A stretch of DNA of 64,000 bases from JAWPMT01 sp965267435. GTDB lineage: Bacteria; Bacteroidota; Bacteroidia; Cytophagales; Cyclobacteriaceae. The translations under genes were made by a program, and so were the position numbers. This document shows, one piece after another, positions 43,747 through 52,545 of this stretch (the stretch's first letter is position 1; each line of letters begins with the position of its first letter). Location of the stretch: NCBI GenBank assembly GCA_965267435.1, contig OZ253960.1:6572001-6636000 (forward strand), in the 5' to 3' direction. The notes beneath the pieces were generated by a model. It did no database searches and was not told where the DNA came from. It worked only from the letters and a program-made list of their open reading frames with translations.

Positions 43747-44715
43747 CTAAAACCTCTGTTTTAGCTCCACGCCAGCGTACTGATGGCTGGTTACTCCTTC
43801 GGTTTCGGGTTTATGCAGATGGACGACAAAGTTGAAGTCAAAAGTGCCATATCTGAAGAGCAGGCCAAACTTTTGATGAAAGACCCATGGGTTGGGCTCT
43901 TTGGTGAAAACCGAAGGCTCCCAACTCAGGAGTCCACCTTGTAGGGTTCCGTCGTAGAGGGTGTATTTTATGCCAGGTGAATACATAATGTAGACCTCGA
44001 TCGTTTGCGCGTATTCGCCATCGGGTTTGATGAGACCAAGGGTATTGCCAAAATAGCCAGTTTGATTGACAGGTAGTGTGCGCCCAAATCTAAAAACCAG
44101 TTGCTCGTGAATGGAGTTGAACACGGATCCGAATGAGAGACGGCTATCCAGGATAATATCCGGTTGGTAGTGTTCACCGTTTGATCTGAGGATTTCTATG
44201 CCGTGTCGCAGGTGTGCGTTGATCACCGGGGAGTCGCTGATTTGCGAGTCCCAACCATTGACGGGTTGAAGTCCAAAAGCTTTGTGCCATCCCCTTTGGA
44301 TTTGGCCAGTTCCCGTGCGGGGCCCCATCCAGCCGAGCTCAAGTTCGATTTCTAACGCCTGCTTCCTCTTGAAGTAGTAGGATTGGCCGATCATAAAGGA
44401 TAGGATACCTGCATACGGTCGATCCATATTCTCAATGTGGATCTCTGCCAGCGAATTGGCTGTATACATCCGTTGACTGACTTTGAAATTTCTTATGACC
44501 TGTATTAGCCTTGGGCCCACCTCTGCTGAATCGAGTCTATCGCGGTAGCTCGCGTAAATACCACTGCTGTAGTATTGGTCTAGCAGAATCGAGGTGAACA
44601 CATCGTTCTCTATCAGAAGCGTAACCTCCCGGTTAAGCACCTTTTGAGATGCATTCTGACCAAAGACAATGACTGCAAGGCCACACAGTAATATGCCAGC
44701 TAGCAATGGTCGCAT
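43747..44715 (-). CDS. lipid A deacylase LpxR family protein
   Basis: From the ATG at 44715 (MRPLLAGILLCG) the protein has 322 residues: signal peptide (about 1-19) and an outer-membrane barrel. Hallmarks of LpxR are visible: the N-D pair in LLIENDVF, the YYSSGIYASYRD stretch, MDRPYAG, and GWHKAFG with the putative catalytic His. LpxR removes the 3'-acyloxyacyl group of lipid A (family knowledge). A longer frame to 44868 would overlap the divergent bioF gene and is rejected. It lies next to the gluzincin/barrel gene on the same strand. Confidence 0.85.
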   Translation of the reverse strand: MRPLLAGILLCGLAVIVFGQNASQKVLNREVTLLIENDVFTSILLDQYYSSGIYASYRDRLDSAEVGPRLIQVIRNFKVSQRMYTANSLAEIHIENMDRPYAGILSFMIGQSYYFKRKQALEIELELGWMGPRTGTGQIQRGWHKAFGLQPVNGWDSQISDSPVINAHLRHGIEILRSNGEHYQPDIILDSRLSFGSVFNSIHEQLVFRFGRTLPVNQTGYFGNTLGLIKPDGEYAQTIEVYIMYSPGIKYTLYDGTLQGGLLSWEPSVFTKEPNPWVFHQKFGLLFRYGTFDFNFVVHLHKPETEGVTSHQYAGVELKQRF

Positions 44716-44844
44716 TCTCCAAAGATATAATTTTGGAGGCATGAAAAGACGGCTCATTGTGGATAACCTGGGTGATTCTTCCATATTTTGTCGCCATCGG
44801 GAGCATTTCTGCCGTGGATTTTTGTGTGGAACACACATTTGCGC

Positions 44845-45972
44845 ATGAAGGAGGATTTTCTGAGACACTACCTGCAGAAGAGAAGGGAGCAGGGGACACT
44901 CAGGTCGTTTCCTGCTGCAGAAGCTCCTATTGACTTCTTATCCAATGACTATCTTGGTTTGGCACGGAATGAGGAGCTAGCTACGACTATTGCCGAGAGG
45001 TGGGCAAGAGATCATCAATTATCGGGTGGTACAGGCTCCAGGTTACTGTCAGGCAACCATTCTCTTTATGAGGAGCTCGAGTCGCGACTAGCAGCTTTAT
45101 TTCAGGCCGAAGCAGTGCTGGTTTTTAACTCTGGCTATCAAGCGAATCAGTCTCTGATATCGGCGGTTGCAACAAAAAACGACGTTGTCCTCTACGATGA
45201 ACTGGCCCATGTTTGTATCAAGGAGGGCGCCTGGCTCAGCCGTGCCCGTACCTATGGTTTTCGGCACAATGAACTTCACGATTTGGAGAGGCGCTTGAAT
45301 GATGTGACCAGCTCTGCGACTAGAGTTTTCGTTGTCACCGAATCTCTATTTTCTATGGATGGTGACTTTGCACCGATGGAGGAGGTTGTTAGCCTGTGTG
45401 AGAAATTCGGTGCTCTGCTGATTGTGGATGAGGCACACTCCACCGGTTCGTACGGACCGCGGGGCGCAGGATGGTTGGTCGAAAAAGGTCTGGAATCACG
45501 TGTTTTTGCCCGGGTTTATACTTTCGGTAAAGCGATGGGCAGCCACGGGGCGTGTGTTGCGGGCTCCTCGCTTTTAAAGGATTACCTGCTGAATGCGGCC
45601 CGATCTTTCATCTATACCACGTCTCTTCCCCCTCATAGCTTGCGATCACTCATCGAGGCTTTTGCTTACCTCGGCCAGCATCCGGAATTGGCGGAGCAAC
45701 TGCACAAAAACATCGATTTCTTCCGACGCACCTTCGAAGCGGTCGTCGGCACGTCCTCTTCCAGTCTGAGTGCTATTCAACCCATAGCTGCTGCTGGAGC
45801 CGAGAGATCCCTGAAGATGGCTGATGGCTTGAAGAGTGCAGGTTACCAGGTGATGGCAATTCGGGCCCCAACAGTGAGAGCGGGGGCTGAGCGGCTGCGC
45901 ATTTGCCTCCATAGCTACAACACAAAGGAAGAAATCAGAGGATTGGTCGCTGCTATCGTTGGATACTTGTAA
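44845..45972 (+). CDS. bioF: 8-amino-7-oxononanoate synthase
   Basis: This 375-residue PLP enzyme condenses pimeloyl thioester with alanine in biotin synthesis. The alpha-oxoamine synthase features are GGTGSRLLSGN near 71, the substrate/PLP segment LIVDEAHSTGSYG and the Schiff-base Lys in YTFGKAMGSHGA near 230. Start: ATG 44845 (MKEDFLRHYLQ). An upstream TTG frame is not convincing. It begins the bioF-bioD-bioA cluster, with bioD 54 bases later. It could also be a closely related KBL or serine palmitoyltransferase homologue, but neighbours favour BioF. Confidence 0.88.
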   Translation: MKEDFLRHYLQKRREQGTLRSFPAAEAPIDFLSNDYLGLARNEELATTIAERWARDHQLSGGTGSRLLSGNHSLYEELESRLAALFQAEAVLVFNSGYQANQSLISAVATKNDVVLYDELAHVCIKEGAWLSRARTYGFRHNELHDLERRLNDVTSSATRVFVVTESLFSMDGDFAPMEEVVSLCEKFGALLIVDEAHSTGSYGPRGAGWLVEKGLESRVFARVYTFGKAMGSHGACVAGSSLLKDYLLNAARSFIYTTSLPPHSLRSLIEAFAYLGQHPELAEQLHKNIDFFRRTFEAVVGTSSSSLSAIQPIAAAGAERSLKMADGLKSAGYQVMAIRAPTVRAGAERLRICLHSYNTKEEIRGLVAAIVGYL

Positions 45973-46026
45973 AAGCTCACCAGCCAACGGGTTTCAGTTC
46001 CCGGAGATGACTAGTAATTTCGCCGG

Positions 46027-46677
46027 GTGAACTACTTTGTAACAGCAATAGGGACTGATAGTGGAAAAACCGTGGTCTCCGCCATTCTGGTCAGTTACCT
46101 CTCCTGCGATTATTGGAAGCCCGTGCAATGCGGCGAGCCACGGGACACCGATGCCGTCAGAGGTCTCACGGGTGCCGAACCCAGCCGTTTCTTCAATGAG
46201 CGACACTTTCTCAAAATGCCTGCATCGCCACATGCCGCTGCAAAAGCCGAGGGTGTGGAGATACATCTAGAGGACTTTCACCCGCCAGTATCCAATAGGG
46301 ACCTGGTAATCGAGGGGGCCGGAGGTATGCTGGTGCCCCTGAATCAGGAGGACTATGTGATTGACTTGACGAAGCAATTTGATTCCAGGGTGATCCTCGT
46401 TTGCAACCTGTATCTTGGAAGCATCAACCACAGCCTTTTGTCGGTCGAGGAACTGAAAAGAAGGAACGTGCCAGTGCTGGGGATCGTCTTCAATGGTCCT
46501 GCCAATGAGGACAGCGAACATATCATCCTGGAAAAGAGTCCCTGGCCTTGCCTGCTACGTGTGGCTCAACATGATCAGGCCACTCCAGAAGTGGTGCAGC
46601 AATACGCCGCCGAGCTGGCATCACAGTGGGGCCCGGGATTCGCGCATTTTCAGGACGATTCAATATTTGGACGGTGA
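46027..46677 (+). CDS. bioD: dethiobiotin synthetase
   Basis: This 216-residue enzyme closes the ureido ring of dethiobiotin with ATP and CO2. It starts with GTG (MNYFVTAIGTDSGKT); the P-loop GTDSGKT is at 9-15, WKPVQCG near 35 and VIEGAGGMLVP near 95 are the other BioD blocks. Its TGA overlaps the GTG start of bioA by 4 bases (GTGA). Confidence 0.92.
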   Translation: MNYFVTAIGTDSGKTVVSAILVSYLSCDYWKPVQCGEPRDTDAVRGLTGAEPSRFFNERHFLKMPASPHAAAKAEGVEIHLEDFHPPVSNRDLVIEGAGGMLVPLNQEDYVIDLTKQFDSRVILVCNLYLGSINHSLLSVEELKRRNVPVLGIVFNGPANEDSEHIILEKSPWPCLLRVAQHDQATPEVVQQYAAELASQWGPGFAHFQDDSIFGR

Positions 46678-47954
46678 AGAAGTGGCAAGTATCGGACAAG
46701 GAGGTAGTCTGGCATCCTTTTTCGCCGCTGGCGAGTAGTGACCCAATTCCCGTCGTCAAAGGCCGAGGGGTCTACCTCTATACCCCAGATGGTAGAAAGA
46801 TCCTCGATGCCATTTCGTCGTGGTGGGTAAATATCCACGGCCACGGCCACCCTGTGATTGCCAAGGCCATAGCGAAGCAAGCCAAGAAGCTGGAACAAGT
46901 GATTTTTGCCGGGTTTGCACACAAGCCTGCCGCGAAGGTGGCGGCGACACTGATGGAGCTATTGCCTTCTGATCAGAGCAGGGTCTTCTTTTCCGACGAT
47001 GGCAGCACCTCCACCGAAGTGGCCATTAAGCTCGCATTGCAGTACTGGCACAACAAGGAGAGGCCGCGACGGCGGGTGATCGCGCTTGAAGGGGCTTATC
47101 ACGGCGACACTTTTGGTGCGATGTCGGTAGGGGATAGGACTTCCATTTTCAATGAACCATTTGTACATCATCTTTTTGAAGTCGACTATCTACCGTTTCC
47201 AGAGGGCGACGGATCCAATACCTTGAGGGCGATGAAGAAACTGGCCAGTGATGGCCATGCGGCCTTCATTTTTGAGCCTCTGGTCCAGGGCGCTGGAGGC
47301 ATGCGCATCTATAGCGCTGAGGTACTCGATCAGTTGGTCGCCTTTGCCAAGGAGCACGATATTGTATGCATTGCCGATGAAGTCATGACAGGCTTTGGTC
47401 GGACGGGACGGATGTTCGCTTGCGATTACCTGTCGAACAAGCCGGATATTTTCTGCTTGTCAAAGGGTATCACAGGCGGTTTCCTGCCCATGGGCGTTAC
47501 AACTGTCAACACCAGGGTAGCGGAGGCCTTTGATTCGACCGACCGGCGCAAGGCCTTCTTCCACGGACACTCTTACACAGCCAATCCGATGGCTTGCGCA
47601 GCTGCTAATGCCAGTATGAAACTGATGAGGTCCACGGAAACACAAGCAGCCATTGATCTTATCACGGCGCGTCACGCGAGGTATGTGAAGAGATTTCAGA
47701 AGACGGATCAAGTGGCTGATATCCGGCACTTAGGGACGATCCTGGCGATCGAGCTGAAGGCTGATGATGCCGGCTACACGAGTGCAATCAAGGACCGTAT
47801 CTACGAACATTTCCTTGAAAGAGATTTGCTCTTGAGGCCGTTGGGTAATGTCATTTATATCCTACCACCTTACGTCATCACACCTGCCGAATTGGATTGG
47901 ATCTATGAGGAAATCGATGCATTTCTATTAGAGCTGTCAGGGCGAATGAAGTAA
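46674..47954 (+). CDS. bioA: adenosylmethionine-8-amino-7-oxononanoate aminotransferase
   Basis: This PLP aminotransferase of about 426 residues makes 7,8-diaminononanoate from KAPA with SAM as amino donor. BioA traits: VWHPFSPLAS at the N-terminus, SSWWVNIHGHGHP, GAYHGDTFGAMSVGDR, CIADEVMTGFGRTG and the PLP Lys in CLSKGITGG. The start is the GTG at 46674, which overlaps the bioD stop; an in-frame ATG at 46626 lies inside bioD and lacks homology upstream of the BioA fold. bioB, bioC and bioH are not in the window. Confidence 0.92.
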   Translation: MKKWQVSDKEVVWHPFSPLASSDPIPVVKGRGVYLYTPDGRKILDAISSWWVNIHGHGHPVIAKAIAKQAKKLEQVIFAGFAHKPAAKVAATLMELLPSDQSRVFFSDDGSTSTEVAIKLALQYWHNKERPRRRVIALEGAYHGDTFGAMSVGDRTSIFNEPFVHHLFEVDYLPFPEGDGSNTLRAMKKLASDGHAAFIFEPLVQGAGGMRIYSAEVLDQLVAFAKEHDIVCIADEVMTGFGRTGRMFACDYLSNKPDIFCLSKGITGGFLPMGVTTVNTRVAEAFDSTDRRKAFFHGHSYTANPMACAAANASMKLMRSTETQAAIDLITARHARYVKRFQKTDQVADIRHLGTILAIELKADDAGYTSAIKDRIYEHFLERDLLLRPLGNVIYILPPYVITPAELDWIYEEIDAFLLELSGRMK

Positions 47955-47985
47955 GTGCTAATTTGCGCGTGAGACATCGTTGATT

Positions 47986-49365
47986 ATGAAAAAGATTCTG
48001 GTTGTCCTTCTGGTGATAATGGGCCTCGTGGTCACTGCCCTGGCTTTCTATCTCTTCCCCAGATTGCAAATCTTGAACGGTCATGCCGCCAAAGTGATGT
48101 GCTCCTGCGTGTTTGTGGCGGGTATTGATGAGGAGGTGGTGCGCGCGGAGGATATTGGGTTCTTTCCCGTGAGCTTGGGCAACCAAACGGTGGACTATGA
48201 GCAAAGAAAAGTCACTGCTGATTTCTTTGGATTCAAGCCGAAGACAGCTGTGTACAGAGAGGGACTTGGCTGTGCCATTTCCAGTGTAAATGCTCCCAAA
48301 GACATGGGTCTGACATTGGGCAACATTGCGTTTTCGACGGCTGATTATTTTGACAGGAATGATTCGTCACTCGCCTTGGTGATGACGACCGTACCCGACG
48401 TAGAGTCCGCCCTCGATTGGGCGTTTTCTGAAGAAGACCCTGAGAGCCCTTCGAAGATTACTCGCGCGACACTGGTCGTCCACAAGGGCCGACTGATTGG
48501 TGAAAGATACGCGCCCGGTTTTGACAAAGATTCCCAACTCCTGGGCTGGAGCATGACCAAGACGATCACGGCACTTCTTTATGGTATCCTGGAACGCCAG
48601 GGGCACCTCTCGCTGGATGACCCCATGCCGGTCCCCGAATGGAGGGGCACGGACAAGGAGGCCCTCACTATTCGCCATTTGCTCAATATGGCTAGTGGGC
48701 TTGAGTGGCAGGAAAACTACGCGGACCGTTCCGGAGCCACCATCATGCTGTATGAATCAGATGCGATGGGGAAGATGGCGGCAGAGGCGGAGCTCACCGC
48801 CAGGCCAGGTGAGAAATGGTATTACAGCTCCGGCACCTCCAATATCCTGGCAACGGCACTGGCATCGTACTTTGATGATCTGGAGGCTTACCAGCGATTC
48901 CCATACGAGCAACTGTTTGGTCCTTTGGGAATGCAATCGATGGTGATGGAAACTGACGCCGCTGGTTATTTTGTAGGCTCTTCCTATTCATGGGCTACAG
49001 GTAGAGACTGGGCCAGATTGGGCCTCTTGATGCTCAATGATGGTGTCTTCGAAGGTGATACTATTGTAAATCCGTCGTGGATTGAGTTCATGAAGACCCC
49101 AGTAGCGGACTCCAAGGGACTATATGGTGGCCAGACTTGGTTAAATGCGGGCCAGCACATGCCCAACGCGCCCGCTGATGCCTTCTCAGCCCGAGGTTTT
49201 CACGGTCAGAGGGTGGAGGTGATACCTTCAGAGGACCTCGTCATCGTTCGTCTGGGCGAAACGTATTTCGAACCCAACTTCGATTTTGACGAGTGGAATA
49301 CGCGCGTAATTGATGCCTTGCGTAGCCCATTGACACCTGTGTCTAAAGAGGCAAATGGTAACTAG
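47986..49365 (+). CDS. beta-lactamase-family serine hydrolase
   Basis: This protein of about 459 residues has an N-terminal membrane or signal helix (about 1-22), a linker and a class C beta-lactamase/penicillin-binding fold: the active-site SxxK is SMTK near 190, the YxS/N element is in WYYSSGTSN near 282, and HGQ near 408 may replace the KTG box. The closest described group by pattern is the 6-aminohexanoate-dimer hydrolase (NylB)-like esterases/amidases. Natural substrate unknown. Start: ATG 47986; a TTG at 47980 is two codons upstream. Confidence 0.8.
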   Translation: MKKILVVLLVIMGLVVTALAFYLFPRLQILNGHAAKVMCSCVFVAGIDEEVVRAEDIGFFPVSLGNQTVDYEQRKVTADFFGFKPKTAVYREGLGCAISSVNAPKDMGLTLGNIAFSTADYFDRNDSSLALVMTTVPDVESALDWAFSEEDPESPSKITRATLVVHKGRLIGERYAPGFDKDSQLLGWSMTKTITALLYGILERQGHLSLDDPMPVPEWRGTDKEALTIRHLLNMASGLEWQENYADRSGATIMLYESDAMGKMAAEAELTARPGEKWYYSSGTSNILATALASYFDDLEAYQRFPYEQLFGPLGMQSMVMETDAAGYFVGSSYSWATGRDWARLGLLMLNDGVFEGDTIVNPSWIEFMKTPVADSKGLYGGQTWLNAGQHMPNAPADAFSARGFHGQRVEVIPSEDLVIVRLGETYFEPNFDFDEWNTRVIDALRSPLTPVSKEANGN

Positions 49366-49396
49366 CCTGTTCAATCATTTCAATGGCGTGAATGAC

Positions 49397-50791
49397 TCAC
49401 AGATATTTGCTTTTAAAGACAAGCAGCTTCTCTCTGGACATATCTTCCATTGAGTACTTGATCCCGCCAATGCCTAATCCAGATGCATCCCATCCCCCAA
49501 AGGGCATCCAGTCCACTCGAAATGCCGTGTGGTCGTTGATCATCACGGCTGCAGCACTTAGTCGATTGCTGGCATCGATCGCAGTATCGTAGTCATTGGT
49601 GAACACTGAAGCCTGAAAGGAGTAAGGAAGGTCATTCGCCAAACGAATCGCTTCCCGGTAGTCTGAGTAAGGATAGATACAAACGACGGGCCCAAATATT
49701 TCTTCCCGTGAGACTTTGCTGCTGGCGCTGGGATTCAAGAGCAATGTTGGCTGAAAGCTGTAGTCGTTGATTCGCTTTCCGCCGATGAGGAGTTGCGCGC
49801 CTTCATTCACAGCTTCATCTACCCACCTTTCTACGCGGTCCACTTCCCTTGGAAGTATCAGTGGCCCGCAGTCAATGTCCTTATCCAGCGGATCACCGAC
49901 GCGAAGGTTCTCGACTTTAGGGATCATTCGTTGGACGAGATCATCGACAATTTCCTCGTGGGCAAAAATGCGCTGAACAGACACGCAGACTTGTCCGCTG
50001 TGGTAGAAGCCTCCTTTGATCAGCGGGTCTATGATTTCGTCCAGATTAGCAGTCTTATCCACCAGCGCTGGAGCTGCCCCACCATGTTCCAAAGCGCATC
50101 TCGTTCCGGCGGCGAGTTTAGAGCGTAGGTACCAGCCCACTTTGGCCGAGCCGATGAACGAAAAGAAATTGATGCGCGCGTCGGTAACGAGTTTCTCCGA
50201 GGACTCATTGTCTGTCAAGAGATACTCGCACCAACCAGCCGGAAGGCCAGCCTCTTTTAGGATGTTGACAAAAGCGATGCAGGAGCGAGGTGTGGTCAAA
50301 GCTGGTTTGACGATGACAGGGGCCCCTACTGCCAAAGCGGGTATTGTTTGGTGGACAATCAGGTTTAGTGGATGATTGAATGCGCTCACAGAGGCGACGA
50401 CGCCGATGGGCTCCTTCACCGTGTGTGCCCGCCGATTCACTGAGGACTTGTTGAGTCCCATAGCGATTTCTACCCCGCCGAAATTGCTCAATTCTTCGAC
50501 CGCTATTTTCAGGCCGTTGATGGCACGATCCACTTCCACCAGTGAGTCCACATAGGGCTTACCACCTTCCTGAGCGGCAATGGTAGTCAGCTCTTCTCTG
50601 CGCTGTATCATGATTTTTGCCGCGCGCTCGAGGATAGCTATTCTTTCATGTTTGGGTAGCCAGCCATCCCGATTATCGAATAGGCTTTTGGCCTTGGCCA
50701 GCGCTTGCTCCACATCCGATGGTCCATGCATCGATAATTCCTCGATGAGCGATCCATCGTAGGGAGATAGTACTTGCAGCTTGTCACTCAT
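49397..50791 (-). CDS. NAD(P)-dependent aldehyde dehydrogenase
   Basis: This 464-residue enzyme has the ALDH blocks: SAFNHPLNLIVHQTIPALAVG, FIGSAKVGW (NAD loop), ALEHGGAAP with the general-base Glu, GGFYHSGQVCVSVQR with the nucleophilic Cys, and EEIFGPVVCIYPY. The stop of the ThDP enzyme gene overlaps its start by 4 bases, so the two are translationally coupled and likely form a pathway pair. The aldehyde may come from decarboxylation of a 2-oxoacid by the ThDP enzyme; substrate unknown. Confidence 0.9.
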   Translation of the reverse strand: MSDKLQVLSPYDGSLIEELSMHGPSDVEQALAKAKSLFDNRDGWLPKHERIAILERAAKIMIQRREELTTIAAQEGGKPYVDSLVEVDRAINGLKIAVEELSNFGGVEIAMGLNKSSVNRRAHTVKEPIGVVASVSAFNHPLNLIVHQTIPALAVGAPVIVKPALTTPRSCIAFVNILKEAGLPAGWCEYLLTDNESSEKLVTDARINFFSFIGSAKVGWYLRSKLAAGTRCALEHGGAAPALVDKTANLDEIIDPLIKGGFYHSGQVCVSVQRIFAHEEIVDDLVQRMIPKVENLRVGDPLDKDIDCGPLILPREVDRVERWVDEAVNEGAQLLIGGKRINDYSFQPTLLLNPSASSKVSREEIFGPVVCIYPYSDYREAIRLANDLPYSFQASVFTNDYDTAIDASNRLSAAAVMINDHTAFRVDWMPFGGWDASGLGIGGIKYSMEDMSREKLLVFKSKYL

Positions 50792-52431
50792 GATTGACTA
50801 TTTTCCATTAAACCTTTGATAAGTATATCGACGTTGAGCGAATAATCTACTGGCAGGTCGATGACGTGTACCCCGTCCTCTTGTAAGCAGGAGGCAAGCC
50901 GGTCGGTGAAGTCCTGACTGGATTGTATTCTGTAGCCCTTGGCGCCGTAAGCCTCCGCGTACTTCACAAAATCAGGATTGTTGAAGTCCAAACCGAAGTC
51001 ATCAAAGCCCATTCCTTCTTGCTTCCACTTGATCATGCCATAGGCACTGTCATTCAATATGATCACCACGAGGTTGAGCTTCAGGCGCATTGCGGTCTCG
51101 AGCTCCTGGGAGTTCATCATGAACCCGCCGTCGCCGCAGATGGCCACCACTTTTCGGTCGGGATACGTGATTTTTGCGCCCATGGCTGAGGGCAATCCTG
51201 CACCCATAGTGGCCAGGGCATTGTCCAGCAGGACCGTGTTGGCTTCGTAGGCCTTGTAGTTGCGAGCAAACCAGATCTTGTATACGCCATTGTCCAGGGT
51301 GATGATACCGTCATCGGGCATCAGCTGCCGGATTTCGTTGACGATCCGCTGCGGTAACATGGGGAAGCGCGTGTCACCAAAGTATTTGCGGATGTGTGAC
51401 TCCACATCGTCCTTGATCTGCTTGAAGGTATCCAGTTCCCAATTGGACTGGCGGTGAACGTTTTCCGCCAAATACTCGACGCTGGAGGCGATGTCACCGA
51501 CGACTTCCACCTGGGGGAAATAAACCGGGTCCACCTGCGCGGAGAAATAATTGATATGGATCACATTGCAGCCGTCCTCACGCATGAAGAAGGGGGGCTT
51601 TTCGATGACGTCATGACCGATATTGATGATAAGGTCCGCAGTATCGATGGCCTTGTGCACATAGTCGTCATCGGAAAGCGCAGCCGTACCGAGGAACTGC
51701 GGGTGGCGTTCGTCGACTACCCCCTTGCCCATTTGTGTATTGAAGAAGTAGATGCCGGTTTGATCCAGGAAGCTTTCCATCGCGGCTCCCGTTCTATTGC
51801 GATTGGCACTGGCGCCGATGAGTAACAGCGGGCGTTTGGACAAGTGGATCATCTCTAATGCGGCATCCAGCGCCTTCTTGTCGGGATGTGGGCGGCGCAC
51901 GAAGCTGGGATAGAGCGTGTGGGCGTCTGCTTCTTCTTCGGCAATGTCTTCCGGGAGTTCGATATGAACGGCTCCTGGTCGCTCTTCCGTCGCGATCCGA
52001 AAGGCTTCCCGCACTACAGAGGGAATAACATTGCCATTGACGATCTGTCGTGTGTACTTCGTCAGAGGACGCATCATGTCCACCACGTCTACAATCTGAA
52101 ACCTCCCTTGCTTGCTCTTCTTGATAGGTTTCTGGCCGGTGATCATCAGCAAGGGCATACCACCAAGTTGTGCGTAGGCCGCGCCCGTGACAAAGTTGGT
52201 CGCCCCAGGGCCCAATGTGGCCAGGCACACACCGGGCTTACCCGTGAGTCGCCCATAGGTGGCCGCCATGAAGGCAGCCCCCTGTTCATGTCTTGTAAGG
52301 ATCAGCTTGATCTTCGACCCCTTCAGTGACTGTAACAGGTCGAGGTTCTCCTCGCCGGGTAGCCCAAAAATGTATTCAACTTCTTCGTTTTCCAGACATT
52401 GGACAAACAGATCGGACGCTTTCATTGGCAT
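50788..52431 (-). CDS. ThDP-dependent enzyme of the acetolactate synthase family
   Basis: This 547-residue enzyme has the three ThDP-family domains: the activating Glu in FGLPGEENLDL near 25, a central binding domain and the ThDP motif GDGGFMMNSQELETAM near 440 with NDSAYGMI. ATG 52425 (MKASDLFVQ) is an equally good start. Family members make acetolactate or decarboxylate 2-oxoacids. The lack of ilvN/ilvC neighbours and the coupled aldehyde dehydrogenase argue for a role other than branched-chain amino acid synthesis. Confidence 0.88.
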   Translation of the reverse strand: MPMKASDLFVQCLENEEVEYIFGLPGEENLDLLQSLKGSKIKLILTRHEQGAAFMAATYGRLTGKPGVCLATLGPGATNFVTGAAYAQLGGMPLLMITGQKPIKKSKQGRFQIVDVVDMMRPLTKYTRQIVNGNVIPSVVREAFRIATEERPGAVHIELPEDIAEEEADAHTLYPSFVRRPHPDKKALDAALEMIHLSKRPLLLIGASANRNRTGAAMESFLDQTGIYFFNTQMGKGVVDERHPQFLGTAALSDDDYVHKAIDTADLIINIGHDVIEKPPFFMREDGCNVIHINYFSAQVDPVYFPQVEVVGDIASSVEYLAENVHRQSNWELDTFKQIKDDVESHIRKYFGDTRFPMLPQRIVNEIRQLMPDDGIITLDNGVYKIWFARNYKAYEANTVLLDNALATMGAGLPSAMGAKITYPDRKVVAICGDGGFMMNSQELETAMRLKLNLVVIILNDSAYGMIKWKQEGMGFDDFGLDFNNPDFVKYAEAYGAKGYRIQSSQDFTDRLASCLQEDGVHVIDLPVDYSLNVDILIKGLMENSQS

Positions 52432-52545
52432 GTGATTTACCTAGCGAAAAAGTAAGCACTTTCGACAGATGGTCGAGGGATATCTGCTACTATTCTATGA
52501 TCGATTTTCCAGTGACCTCCTCATCTGGACATCTGACACGGCAGT

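Noticed and set aside
44788..44868. Overlapping long starts of the divergent LpxR and bioF genes
   Set aside because: The overlap disappears when the signal-peptide start at 44715 (LpxR) and ATG 44845 (bioF) are used.
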